From the NCBI RefSeq assembly GCF_020176955.2, contig NZ_JAIUCZ020000003.1, forward strand, positions 930,001-994,000: a stretch of 64,000 nucleotides of DNA, given 5' to 3'. The notes under the pieces were generated by a model that saw nothing but the letters and a program-made list of their open reading frames with translations, had not been told where the DNA came from and made no database searches. Both the position numbers and the translations under genes were made by a program. The DNA is from Nocardia sp. alder85J (GTDB taxonomy: Bacteria; Actinomycetota; Actinomycetes; Mycobacteriales; Mycobacteriaceae). Shown piece after piece: positions 51,757-61,588 of the stretch (positions within the stretch are counted from its first letter, which is position 1; each line of letters starts with the position of its first letter).

Positions 51757-52614
51757 CTATTCGGGTTTGTGGGCGAGCACGGCGAAGACGGTCACCGACA
51801 GGTGGATGTCGCCGGTGCGCGCACCCATCGCCAGATCGGTGAGCAGCCGCTCGCGCTGCGGTTCGGTGATCGCGCCGCGCGCCACCGCCATCGCGGAGAT
51901 GCGTCCGACCAGCGCGCCCGCTCCGGCACTCGGGTCCTGCACCAGCGCATGTGAGGCCACCTCGTCGATGACCAGGCCGGCCTGACTCAGCAGCCCGGAC
52001 AGCCGGCGGCCGGAGAACGGCTGCGTGGTGCTCGCGATCAGGGTCTCGACCACCTCCTGCGCCACATGCCGGTCGCCCGGATGCACGATCGCCGTGCCCC
52101 AGTCGGCGTCCATCAGCACCACGCGACCACCGGGCCGCAGCACCCGCGCGATCTCGGCCGCGGCGCGGGCCGGCGCGGTCAGATGCTGGAAGACGCGCTC
52201 GCACAGGGCGACATCGAAGGTGTCGGTGCCGAACGGCAGACCGTACGCGTCACCGGAGACGAACCTGGCGGCCGAACCGGCCTGGGCGGCACGGCGTTCG
52301 GCTCCGGACAGCAGATCCGGATCGGGTTCCACGCCGACGGCGGCGCCGGTGGGCCCGACCGCGGTCGCGAAAGTCATGACCTCCGAACCGGTTCCGGAGC
52401 CGATGTCGACGGCGTTCTCACCGGGCGCGGCGGCCAGGGCCTCGTGGGCCCAGGTCCGTAGCCGGTCGATGCCGGGTAGTGTCGCCCGCAGATCCCGGAC
52501 GTCGACGAGTTGGTCGTAACCCTCTCGGTCGAAGCGGTCCGGACGCAGGCCGGGAAGCGAGGTGCTGGGTGTGGGCGCCATGGCGGTAGGGGTTGTTGCC
52601 AGAGTGTCGGGCAT
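51757..52614 (-). CDS. SAM-dependent methyltransferase (class I)
   Basis: The product (285 residues from ATG 52614) has a Rossmann methyltransferase core: motif I AVDIGSGTGSEVMTFA at about residues 67-82, acidic GVEPDPDLL, FVSGDAYGLPF (motif II region), DVALCERVFQHLT and EIARVLRPGGRVVLMDADWG. It resembles the UbiE/Methyltransf_11/31 group. The substrate is unknown. TAGGGT lies 6 bp before the ATG, so a leaderless transcript is possible; GTG 52620 is an alternative start. Confidence 0.88.
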   Translation of the reverse strand: MPDTLATTPTAMAPTPSTSLPGLRPDRFDREGYDQLVDVRDLRATLPGIDRLRTWAHEALAAAPGENAVDIGSGTGSEVMTFATAVGPTGAAVGVEPDPDLLSGAERRAAQAGSAARFVSGDAYGLPFGTDTFDVALCERVFQHLTAPARAAAEIARVLRPGGRVVLMDADWGTAIVHPGDRHVAQEVVETLIASTTQPFSGRRLSGLLSQAGLVIDEVASHALVQDPSAGAGALVGRISAMAVARGAITEPQRERLLTDLAMGARTGDIHLSVTVFAVLAHKPE

Positions 52615-52668
52615 GCGCACACCCTACGCGGGACCGCCACCTCCGGTGGGGTTTGATTGTGAGATCCG

Positions 52669-54159
52669 TCACCGTGGCGCGCCGGTCGCCGCCACCACCC
52701 GCGTCAGCGCCGCGTCCAGCGCGTCGGCGTAGTCGCCCAGGTCGGGCAGCACGTCCGCATCGGCGTGCAGGGATACGGTGACCGTCCCGCCGAGGCCGTG
52801 CACGCCGTGCGTCAGGTGCATGACCGCGCCCAGGGCCGGGAATCCGGCGGTGAATCGGACCGGGGCGCCCGCGCAGGTCAGATCCGCCGGGCCGCGGTGG
52901 ACGCTGGAAACGACGGTGTGCGCCGACAGTGCCGCGGGGACCGTGTCGAGCGGGAAGGCGGCGATGTCCCGGCGCAGCACCGGGGCCGGAAGGGCGGCGG
53001 TGACCCGATCGGGCGCGGCCAGCAGCGGATGCCCGGCCCGCTCGCGGCGGGCCGCGAGCTCGGCGGCGATCAGATCGGCGCGCCGCCGGAGATCCGGTTC
53101 GGCGCAGGGTAATTCGACGGCGATATCCCGATAGTTGTTGCGCCCGAACCGATCCGATCCGGTCAGTGCGACCGGCACCTGGGCGGCGAGGGCGGCGGGC
53201 GCCTCGCCGCGGCGGGCCAGAAAGGCGGGCAACGCCACCGAGATCGCGGTGAGCGCCAGCACCGTCACGGTGTGACCGGGAGCCCGGAGGTCGTCGCGCA
53301 CCAGCATCCGCACGATCCGGTGGCCGGGTACGGGCGGGTGGTTCAGTGTAGTCGGCGCGAATTTCCCTGCCGGTGGCGGGATTTCGCCACGCGCCGTCAG
53401 CTCGCCGAGTTCGCGCCGGGACCGCTCGGCGGCGATCCCCCGAATCAGGGTGAGCCCCAGATCTCCGGGCATCGCCAGCAGCGCCCGCGCCTCGATCAGC
53501 CGGTCCACCGCGCGCGGGACGACACCGTGCTGCCACGCGCGCACCGCCTCCGATCGACGGCGCGGGCCCGGCTGTGCGCGGGCGGACCGTTCCGCACGAC
53601 GGTCCGCGACGACCGCCGCCCCGGGGTCCGGATCGGCGAAACGGTCACGGCCCCGCCGTGCTTCGCCATCGCCGGCCCGCGGCGACTCCCTCACCGGTTC
53701 CGCGCGGAACAGCGCGCGGGCGATCTCGGCGGCCCGGCGGCCGTCGGCCAGGGCGTGCGACAGTTGCAGCACCACGACCAGGGCCGGGCCGGGGCCGCCC
53801 GGAGCGCCGGTGACGCCGGGGAACAGGTGCAGCCGCCAGGGCCGCCGGTCGGCCCGCACCCCGTCGGGGAGCACCGCGGCGAGCGCCGTCACCATCGCGG
53901 CCCAGTCCGATTCCGGCAGTTCGTGTTCGACCAGCTGGTCGGCGTCGATCTCACACGGTACCCAGCGCGGATACGCGAACCGGTACTCGCGCAGCCGGAT
54001 TCGCAGGTCGGCGATCGTGGCACAGCGGGCCGTCAAGGCGGCGCGCAGCCGGTCCGGGCCGATGCCGGGATCGTCGAAGCAGTACAGCAGGAACAGGTCG
54101 TTGCAGGCGCGCTGGGACAGCCAATAGGAGATCGCGTCCCGCGGGACCATCGTGTGCAC
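52669..54159 (-). CDS. WS/DGAT-like acyltransferase
   Basis: A 496-residue protein of the wax ester synthase/diacylglycerol acyltransferase superfamily (condensation-domain-like). It begins MHTMVPRDAISYWLSQRACND (substrate-channel start similar to family MxxxDxxxW), and the active-site motif HHxxxDG appears as LSHALADGRRAAEI, with Ser for the first His but catalytic His and DG kept. The C-terminal half has ALTGSDRFGRNNYRDIAVELP and ends with a DUF1298-like domain. A role in lipid or wax ester formation is expected. The loss of the first His is seen in some non-canonical members. Confidence 0.82.
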   Translation of the reverse strand: MHTMVPRDAISYWLSQRACNDLFLLYCFDDPGIGPDRLRAALTARCATIADLRIRLREYRFAYPRWVPCEIDADQLVEHELPESDWAAMVTALAAVLPDGVRADRRPWRLHLFPGVTGAPGGPGPALVVVLQLSHALADGRRAAEIARALFRAEPVRESPRAGDGEARRGRDRFADPDPGAAVVADRRAERSARAQPGPRRRSEAVRAWQHGVVPRAVDRLIEARALLAMPGDLGLTLIRGIAAERSRRELGELTARGEIPPPAGKFAPTTLNHPPVPGHRIVRMLVRDDLRAPGHTVTVLALTAISVALPAFLARRGEAPAALAAQVPVALTGSDRFGRNNYRDIAVELPCAEPDLRRRADLIAAELAARRERAGHPLLAAPDRVTAALPAPVLRRDIAAFPLDTVPAALSAHTVVSSVHRGPADLTCAGAPVRFTAGFPALGAVMHLTHGVHGLGGTVTVSLHADADVLPDLGDYADALDAALTRVVAATGAPR

Positions 54160-54202
54160 CCGCCGACGATAGCCGCGGGCCGGTGATGTCCGGCCCCGGA
54201 TC

Positions 54203-54893
54203 GTGCCGGTGTTCGCGCTGGATCAGGGTGCGTTCTTCATGCTCACCCTCGCCGTGGCGATCCTGACGCCGCTACTGTTCGCGCTGCTCGTCAGCTATCC
54301 CTGGCCGGAGAAGCGGCCGACCGGGGATCGCGCCCACCACATCCAGCGACGTGCCGGTGCGCACCGCGATCGGCGCGATGTCGCCGGGCTGCTACCCGGT
54401 ACCGACCCCGGTCTGCGTCAACGACATCATCGCGCTGGAGTTCGACATTTCATCGAACGCGACGACCTGGATCTTCCGGGTCGGATTGCTGATCGTGCCG
54501 CCGCCGGCCTATTTCGCCGACTATCGGCGGTGCCCGGCTCCGCGATGCGCCGATCGAGCGATGCTGGAGCACGGCATCGAAACCGGGATCATCCGCCGCC
54601 TGCCACCCGGAGAATACATCGAACTGCATCAACCGCTGGGGCCGGTCGATGCGCACGGTCACCCGATTCCACCGACCTACCAGGGCGCCGCGATTCCGAA
54701 GAAGATGAACAGGCTCGGGCTTTCCGGGAAACCGGGTAGCGGAAGCTTCTTCCGGGCCGATCCGCAGCCGGAAATCGAGCAACTGCGCGCGGCCGGGCAC
54801 AGTGTGGAATCACGGCAACTCGCGGTGCTGCGGCATGTTCGGGAAATGGCGGACGGTACCGCCGGATCCGGGATAATTGAGCACCGGAGCTGA
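54203..54893 (+). pseudogene. Hypothetical membrane protein gene, apparently frameshifted in a G run
   Basis: Frame 1 from GTG 54203 encodes a TM helix (FFMLTLAVAILTPLLFALLV) and SYPWPEKRPTG, then turns into Arg/His nonsense. The next frame is open from about GTG 54351 to TGA 54893 with protein-like text (PGCYPVPTPVCVNDIIALEF, WIFRVGLLIVPPPAYFADYR). Removing one G from the run 54323-54326 joins both as one 229-residue protein. So either a one-base insertion inactivated it or the sequence has an error. If not joined, 54351-54893 may be expressed alone. No family recognised. Confidence 0.5.
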
Positions 54894-54976
54894 AACGGTC
54901 GATTGAAAGATATACGGTCGAACACGGCCCCGGGCGCTCGGCCCGAGGCCGGTTCCGTACCGTACGTACGTGCCGA

Positions 54977-55186
54977 TCAGGCTCGGCCGATCATCCCTTC
55001 CGTCACCTCCGAGACGAATGCATCCCATTCGCCGGGAGTGAAGGCCAGGATCGGACCCCGACCCTGGTCCTTGGTGTCGCGCACTGCGATATTGTCGTCG
55101 CCCAGAAACGCGACCTCCACGCAGTTTCCGTCGGGACCGCTGTATGTACTCTTTCGCCACACAGCACCGGTCACGTCGACCTTCAC
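54977..55186 (-). CDS. DUF397 protein
   Basis: A 69-residue protein with the full DUF397 pattern: WRKSTYSGPDGNCVEVAFL, NIAVRDTKDQGRGPILAFTPGEWDAFV. In actinomycetes these small proteins normally sit beside an XRE-family helix-turn-helix regulator and act as its partner, related to toxin-antitoxin-like or developmental regulation. No such regulator is next to it here. GTG 55186 has AAGGAG 8 nt upstream. Confidence 0.92.
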   Translation of the reverse strand: MKVDVTGAVWRKSTYSGPDGNCVEVAFLGDDNIAVRDTKDQGRGPILAFTPGEWDAFVSEVTEGMIGRA

Positions 55187-55580
55187 AGCTATAGCTCCTT
55201 CGCTACTTCGAGAATACGGGGGGTTATCCCTGACAAATTATTCGATCTTGTTCCGGGACCTGTCGGACATCGAATCCCGCGATGCGTCCCGGTGGCGGCG
55301 CGCAACGGCAACTCGCGTCGGTCGTGCGCATCCACCCGGTTCACTTTGCGGATGTTGCCCGCCGTGTTGCACAGTAGCAGGTTTTCGTAATCGCGCCAGG
55401 GAGAGTTTCGACGTTCACCGAGCGAAATCCGGACATATCAGGACCTCGACATGTTTGCGGACAAATTGCTTCCGGAAATACAAGATCAATACAACGGTCT
55501 CTCGGGAATTACCGGGAACGCGATCCCGAGTGGTGCGTACCGGATATTCACGAGTCAGCGGAAGCGGGCAGAATGGACCG
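55187..55580. other. AT-richer intergenic region
   Basis: About 390 bp without a supported gene on either strand. It has lower GC than its surroundings and a 7-bp inverted repeat CTCGGGA (55501-55507)/TCCCGAG (55524-55530). It must hold the promoters of the DUF397 gene (leftward) and the DUF309-GluQRS gene (rightward). The usual XRE partner of DUF397 is not present here even as an obvious fragment. Confidence 0.5.
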
Positions 55581-56960
55581 ATGACCGAACGTGACCGAGA
55601 CGACGCCGGACATGCCCGGAATGCCCGGCCCCGCGACCGGCTCGGCCGCCCGCTACCACCGGGTAGCGTCGGGGTCCCCCGGATCCCGGAGGACCTCCAG
55701 CTAACTTCTCGGCAAACTTTGGACTACGCACAACGGCTGCTGGACGACGGCACGGCCTTCCACGCGCACGAGGTCCTGGAGGCCGCCTGGAAGAACGGAC
55801 CGGTTGCCGAGAAGATGCTGTGGCAGGGCCTGGCGCAGTACGCGGTCGGGCTCACCCATATCCAGCGGGGTAACCCCAAGGGGGCGCGGCTGCTGCTCGA
55901 GCGGGCCGTGGGGCGGCTGGAAGCCGCCGCTCCGCTCCCGTACGGCGTGGACGGCCCGGGCCTGATCGCCCACGCGCGGAACCTGCTGGACGAACTCGCC
56001 GCCGGGCGGCTGCCCGCGGAATCGCGCCTGCGGCCGCGGCTGCGGGTGCCGGCCGCCGGCGCCGGGCGCTTCGCCCCCACCCCCTCGGGCGATCTGCACC
56101 TCGGCAATCTCCGGACCGCGCTGCTGGCCTGGCTGTTCGCCCGCTCGACCGGCCGCGAATTCGGTATCCGCATCGAGGATCTGGACACCGACCGGTCCCG
56201 CCCCGACATCGCCGACCGGCAACTGGCGGATCTCGCCGCGATCGGCCTGGACTGGGACGGCCCGGTGGTGTGGCAATCGCAACGCCTGGACCGGCACCAC
56301 GCCGCCGTCGAGCGGCTCACCGCGGCCGGGCTGACCTACGAATGTTATTGCACGCGAAAGGAGATCCAGCAGGCCGCGACCGCGCCGCACGGACCGATGG
56401 GCGCCTATCCCGGCACCTGCCGCGAGCTGACCGGCGCGGAACGGTCCGCCCGGCGGGCAGCGGGCCGCCCGGCGGCGCTGCGATTGCGTTCGGCGGTCAC
56501 CGAATTCGAAGTGATCGACGAAATCCACGGATGCTACCGGGGTCTCGTGGACGATTTCGTGCTGCGTCGCGGAGACGGCACGCCCGCATACAATCTCGCG
56601 GTCGTCGTCGATGACAGCGAACAGGGCTTCGACCAGGTGGTCCGGGGTGACGACCTGCTGCCCTCCACCCCGCGGCAGGCCTATCTGGCCACCCTTCTCG
56701 GCTTCGACGTGCCCCGATACGCCCATGTGCCATTGGTTCTCAATCGAGACGGCAAGCGACTGGCCAAACGGGACGGAGCGGTCACGCTGGCCGATCGGCT
56801 CGCCGCCGGGGAAACGGCGCGGCAGGTGGCGGCGGTGCTGACGAACTCACTGGGTACGATCGCGAGCACACCGCGCGAGGCCCTCGATCGATTCGATCCG
56901 GAAACGTTGTCGCACTCACCATGGATATTCGAACCGAGCGGCTTGTTGCGACGCGGTTGA
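55581..56960 (+). CDS. DUF309 domain fused to glutamyl-queuosine tRNA(Asp) synthetase
   Basis: A single 459-residue frame carries two domains. Residues 25-150 are DUF309 ([27 protein letters not shown], with the HEVLE-W motif). Residues 160-459 are GluQRS, a truncated GluRS catalytic domain: HIGH-like motif [22 protein letters not shown], zinc-site cysteines in YECYCTRKE and [28 protein letters not shown], and KMSKS-like [11 protein letters not shown]. The anticodon-binding domain is absent, as in GluQRS. That enzyme attaches glutamate to the queuosine base at position 34 of tRNA-Asp. ATG 55581 is the likely start; ribosome-binding site weak. YhhQ and Tgt genes lie nearby. Confidence 0.9.
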   Translation: MTERDRDDAGHARNARPRDRLGRPLPPGSVGVPRIPEDLQLTSRQTLDYAQRLLDDGTAFHAHEVLEAAWKNGPVAEKMLWQGLAQYAVGLTHIQRGNPKGARLLLERAVGRLEAAAPLPYGVDGPGLIAHARNLLDELAAGRLPAESRLRPRLRVPAAGAGRFAPTPSGDLHLGNLRTALLAWLFARSTGREFGIRIEDLDTDRSRPDIADRQLADLAAIGLDWDGPVVWQSQRLDRHHAAVERLTAAGLTYECYCTRKEIQQAATAPHGPMGAYPGTCRELTGAERSARRAAGRPAALRLRSAVTEFEVIDEIHGCYRGLVDDFVLRRGDGTPAYNLAVVVDDSEQGFDQVVRGDDLLPSTPRQAYLATLLGFDVPRYAHVPLVLNRDGKRLAKRDGAVTLADRLAAGETARQVAAVLTNSLGTIASTPREALDRFDPETLSHSPWIFEPSGLLRRG

Positions 56961-57015
56961 TTTCCGTAACGTAACCGGTCGATACCGGTACGACAATTCA
57001 TCGAGGAACCCAGAT

Positions 57016-57864
57016 ATGACCAATGGTGGGTACGATCCCAACCAGCAATCCGGCGGACAGTCCTTTGGGCAACCGTATCCGCAAGGCGGCCAACAGTACT
57101 CGAATCAGCCGTCGTACGGCCAGCAGCAGCCCTACGGGCAGCCGCCCTACGGGCAGCCGCAATACACACAGGGTGGGCAGCAGCCGGGTCAGCCGTACGG
57201 GCAGCAGCCCTACGGCCAGCAACAGCCGTACGGCCAGCAGCCACAGGACGCCTACGGCCAGCAGCCCTACGGCCAGCAGCCGCCCCAGGGCCAGCAGCCG
57301 TACGGCCAGCAGCAACAGCCCTACGGCCAGCAGCCGCCGCAGGGGCAACAGCCCTACGGCCAGCAGCCCTACGCGCCCTACGCGCAGCAGTTCGGGCAGC
57401 CGCTGAACCTGCCCCCGGGCACCCAGCCGGCCGATCTCGGAATCCGGTTCGCGGCCAGGCTGATCGACGCCGTCATCGTCGCGATCCCGTCCTGGCTGGT
57501 CAGTTTCGTGCTGCTGCTGGCCATCGGCAACTCCGGCCTGATCTCCCGCTTCCTGCTGCCGATCCTGGTGTCGGTGCTCGGCGTGCTCTACTACATCGGC
57601 CTGGAGACCCAGCTCGGCGCCACGCTGGGGAAGAAGGCGCTGGGCCTGCGCGTCATCGGACCGGACGGCAGCAATCTCGACGCCGGCAGCTCGCTGAAGC
57701 GGAATCTGTTCCTGCTCACCGGCATCATCCCCTGCCTGGGCAGCATCGCCTCGCTGGTGCTGGTCATCCGCATCGCGATGACGATCTCCTCCGATCCCAA
57801 CCACCAGGGCTGGCACGACAAGTTCGCCGGTGGCGCGGTGGTGGTCAAGGAGATCCGGGCCTGA
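57016..57864 (+). CDS. RDD-family membrane protein with YGQQ-repeat N-terminus
   Basis: A 282-residue protein. The first 135 residues are a low-complexity array of YGQQP/PYGQQ units (prion-like composition) encoded by repeated TACGGCCAGCAGCC text. Residues 140-282 are an RDD domain with [15 protein letters not shown] (Arg-Asp motif), three TM segments ([53 protein letters not shown]) and [20 protein letters not shown] proteins are small membrane proteins of unclear, possibly transport, function. The repeat may vary in length between strains. Confidence 0.9.
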   Translation: MTNGGYDPNQQSGGQSFGQPYPQGGQQYSNQPSYGQQQPYGQPPYGQPQYTQGGQQPGQPYGQQPYGQQQPYGQQPQDAYGQQPYGQQPPQGQQPYGQQQQPYGQQPPQGQQPYGQQPYAPYAQQFGQPLNLPPGTQPADLGIRFAARLIDAVIVAIPSWLVSFVLLLAIGNSGLISRFLLPILVSVLGVLYYIGLETQLGATLGKKALGLRVIGPDGSNLDAGSSLKRNLFLLTGIIPCLGSIASLVLVIRIAMTISSDPNHQGWHDKFAGGAVVVKEIRA

Positions 57865-57892
57865 GAACCGGCCCGGCACACCGGAAGACCAC

Positions 57893-57920
57893 GGGGCGCA
57901 TCCGTAACCGGATGCGCCCC
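57893..57920. terminator. Strong bidirectional terminator
   Basis: A perfect 12-bp stem, GGGGCGCATCCG (57893-57904) with CGGATGCGCCCC (57909-57920), and a TAAC tetraloop, followed by TTGT. It lies between converging RDD and DUF4190 genes. Confidence 0.85.
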
Positions 57921-57944
57921 TTGTCGTCCGTGAGGTGATCGGGA

Positions 57945-58481
57945 TCAGCGGCCGTTGGTCGCGACGTCGATCGCGACGATGATGACGGTCAGGGCGATGC
58001 CGATGGTCGCGATGATGATCCCGGCGAGGGCCATCCCGCGGCCCTGCCCGCCGCGCTCCTTGATCTGGTTCAGTGCCATCACGCCGCACACGATGCCCGC
58101 GATCCCGGCCGGGCAGCAGAACAGCCCGACGAGCGACAGCACGAGCGAGGCGATCGCCAGGCCGTTGTTACCGGTCGCCTGCGGCTGCTGCGAATATCCC
58201 GGCCCCTGATACGGCTGATAGCCGTACCCGGGCTGCTGCTGCCCGTACCCCGGCTGCCCGTACTGCTGGGCGGGCGGGGCCTGGTACGGAGGCGGCGGCG
58301 CGGGATATCCGGGGTACGGCTGCGGCGGCGGTGTGACCGGCGGATTCTGGTATTGCGGGGCCGAGGAGTAGCCGGCCGGCGGGGCGGCCGGAGGCGGCTC
58401 GGAGCGCCCTCCGGACTCGGCGGAGACCCCCTCGCCACCGTATTGCTTCCACCACTCGTCGGAATCGCCGGGATTCGTCAT
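57945..58481 (-). CDS. DUF4190-domain membrane protein
   Basis: A 178-residue protein with a Pro/Tyr/Gln/Gly-rich N-terminal half (PGYGQQQPGYGYQPYQGPGY) and a C-terminal two-TM DUF4190 domain: NGLAIASLVLSLVGLFCCPAGIAGIVCGVMALNQIKERGGQGRGMALAGIIIATIGIALTV-like order, TM helices separated by ALNQIKERGGQGRGMA. The role of this family is unknown. It shares its style of low-complexity tail with the neighbouring RDD protein. It is divergent from the YhhQ gene with 49 bp between starts. Confidence 0.9.
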   Translation of the reverse strand: MTNPGDSDEWWKQYGGEGVSAESGGRSEPPPAAPPAGYSSAPQYQNPPVTPPPQPYPGYPAPPPPYQAPPAQQYGQPGYGQQQPGYGYQPYQGPGYSQQPQATGNNGLAIASLVLSLVGLFCCPAGIAGIVCGVMALNQIKERGGQGRGMALAGIIIATIGIALTVIIVAIDVATNGR

Positions 58482-58530
58482 TGACTCAGCCTATTCCACA
58501 GCGCCGACGTGCAGGTATCGTCGACACCTC

Positions 58531-59313
58531 GTGAGTGAGACACAACTACCCGCAGTCGATACAGACAACGACGGGCCTGGGCGCCCCGAGACCGAACACG
58601 CGTCCTTCGCGAAGGTCTCGGGGAGTGCTTACACCCTGATCGTGGCACTGTTCACCACCGTTCTGATGATCTCCAACATCTGCGCGACCAAGGGCGTGCA
58701 GTTCTTCGCCGACAAACACGTGTCGCTGGGACCCATCGACATCCTGCCGATCACGACCGACGGCGCCTTCTTCCTGTTCCCGCTGGCCTATGTCATCGGC
58801 GACATCCTCAGCGAGGTGTACGGATTCAAGGCCGCCCGGCGGACCATCTACTACGGCTTCAGCATGCTCGCGCTGATGGTGATCTGCTTCTGGATCGCGA
58901 TCGGGCTGCCCAAGGCCGACTTCTACGATAATCAGGACGCCTTCCGCACCGTGGTCGGCACCACCCCGCAGCTGGTGGCCGCCGGCTTCGCCGGCTACGT
59001 CATCGGTCAGTTCCTGAACTCGGTGACGCTCGTGCTGATCAAGGAGCGCACCAAGGAGAAGCATCTGTGGGCCCGGCTGCTCGGTTCCACCGTGGCCGGT
59101 GAGTTCGGTGACACGCTGGTGTTCTGCTCGATCGCGGCCACCGCGATCGGCATCAACACCTGGGGCGCGTTCATCAACTATGTGATCGTGGGCTTCGTCT
59201 GGAAAACCATGTGCGAGGTCTTCATCATGCCGATCAGCTATCGCTGCATCGCCTATCTGAAGAAGCACGAGCCCAGCTACGCCCCGCTCGATCGGGCCGC
59301 GCTGTACAGCTGA
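58531..59313 (+). CDS. yhhQ: Queuosine-precursor transporter (YhhQ/VUT family)
   Basis: A 260-residue protein with six TM segments and the family text LISNICATKGVQFF, LPITTDGAFFLFPLAYVIGDILSEVYGFKAARRTIYYGF and GEFGDTLVFCSIAATAIG. YhhQ proteins import preQ0/preQ1 or queuine. Its nearness to tgt (60157-61452) and GluQRS (55581-56960) fits that job. GTG 58531 is the start. Confidence 0.9.
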   Translation: MSETQLPAVDTDNDGPGRPETEHASFAKVSGSAYTLIVALFTTVLMISNICATKGVQFFADKHVSLGPIDILPITTDGAFFLFPLAYVIGDILSEVYGFKAARRTIYYGFSMLALMVICFWIAIGLPKADFYDNQDAFRTVVGTTPQLVAAGFAGYVIGQFLNSVTLVLIKERTKEKHLWARLLGSTVAGEFGDTLVFCSIAATAIGINTWGAFINYVIVGFVWKTMCEVFIMPISYRCIAYLKKHEPSYAPLDRAALYS

Positions 59314-59326
59314 TCCATCGCACACC

Positions 59327-59361
59327 GATCCGGCACCACGGGACAAGCGGGGTGCCGGATC
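59327..59361. terminator. Bidirectional terminator hairpin
   Basis: GATCCGGCACC (59327-59337) and GGTGCCGGATC (59351-59361) form an 11-bp stem with a 13-nt loop between converging yhhQ and universal stress protein genes. Confidence 0.75.
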
Positions 59362-59373
59362 CTGTCCGACCGG

Positions 59374-59967
59374 TCAGACGGTGCCGACCGGCCGGGCCGC
59401 CGCCTCCGGAAGCAACGGCGCCGGACGTTTCGCGAAGGACAGCCAGCCCGGCAGCCACGAGCCCGCGCGCTCCAGCTCCCGCTGCAACTCCGGCTTGGGC
59501 ACCACCAGCACCGGGCACGCGGCCCGGCGCAGCAGCCGCGCCGCCACCCGCCGCCGCAGGCAGCGGCGCAGCCAGCCGCCGCCGGAACCCACCACCAGCA
59601 GATCCTCCGACCGATCGGCGCAGGCCAGCAATGCCTCGGTGATATCGCCGCGGACCAGCTCGGCCCGCAGCGGCACACCGGGATCGATCCCGGCGAACGC
59701 GTCGTCGAGGGCGGCCAGCAGCCGGCGCCGGGCCTCCGAACGGGCCGCGTCCAGCAGTTCCGGGCACGGATATCGCGACTGCGCGTACTCGCCGCCGGGC
59801 GGCTGCCACGCCAGCACCGCGACCACCTCGGCCATGTCGGCCGCCGGTCGGCGCCGCGCCTCGGCCACGGCCCGATGCAGGGCCGCGAGACTGTCCAGCG
59901 ATCCGCTCACCCCCACCACGATGCGGGGGGACAGTCGTTGTTCCTGCGGGACATCATATGTCGCCAC
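59374..59967 (-). CDS. Universal stress protein (UspA fold)
   Basis: With GTG 59967 (GGAGGG 6-7 nt upstream) the product has 197 residues. It has the UspA start PRIVVGVSGSLDSLAALHRAVAEA, DLLVVGSGGGWLRRCL near the middle, in place of the ATP-binding GxxGxxGxxxxxxGS, and ACPVLVVPKP closing the fold. A C-terminal tail of about 40 residues is extra. The usual nucleotide motif is only partly kept. The role is unknown; USPs often respond to hypoxia or starvation. A longer frame from 60048 lacks support. Confidence 0.8.
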   Translation of the reverse strand: MATYDVPQEQRLSPRIVVGVSGSLDSLAALHRAVAEARRRPAADMAEVVAVLAWQPPGGEYAQSRYPCPELLDAARSEARRRLLAALDDAFAGIDPGVPLRAELVRGDITEALLACADRSEDLLVVGSGGGWLRRCLRRRVAARLLRRAACPVLVVPKPELQRELERAGSWLPGWLSFAKRPAPLLPEAAARPVGTV

Positions 59968-60156
59968 CTGGACCCTCCAGAGCTCTCGATCCCCGCCGGA
60001 CAACCTCGCGACCTGCGGCGGAGGAGCAGCTCCCCGGCGGATTCGCACACTGGCGCGGCGATTCCGGGCGGAACCTCGACACTCGCCGCCGATCGATCCG
60101 ACGGTCTGGAGAAATATTACCCCTCTGTTAATTTCGGATGCCAGAGCTGTTGCGCC

Positions 60157-61531
<1,375 letters not shown>

Positions 61532-61588
61532 ACCGCCACGGTGGCAGCCGCTCCCCAGCCGATCACCGCCACCGTGCACCGCCGCCGA

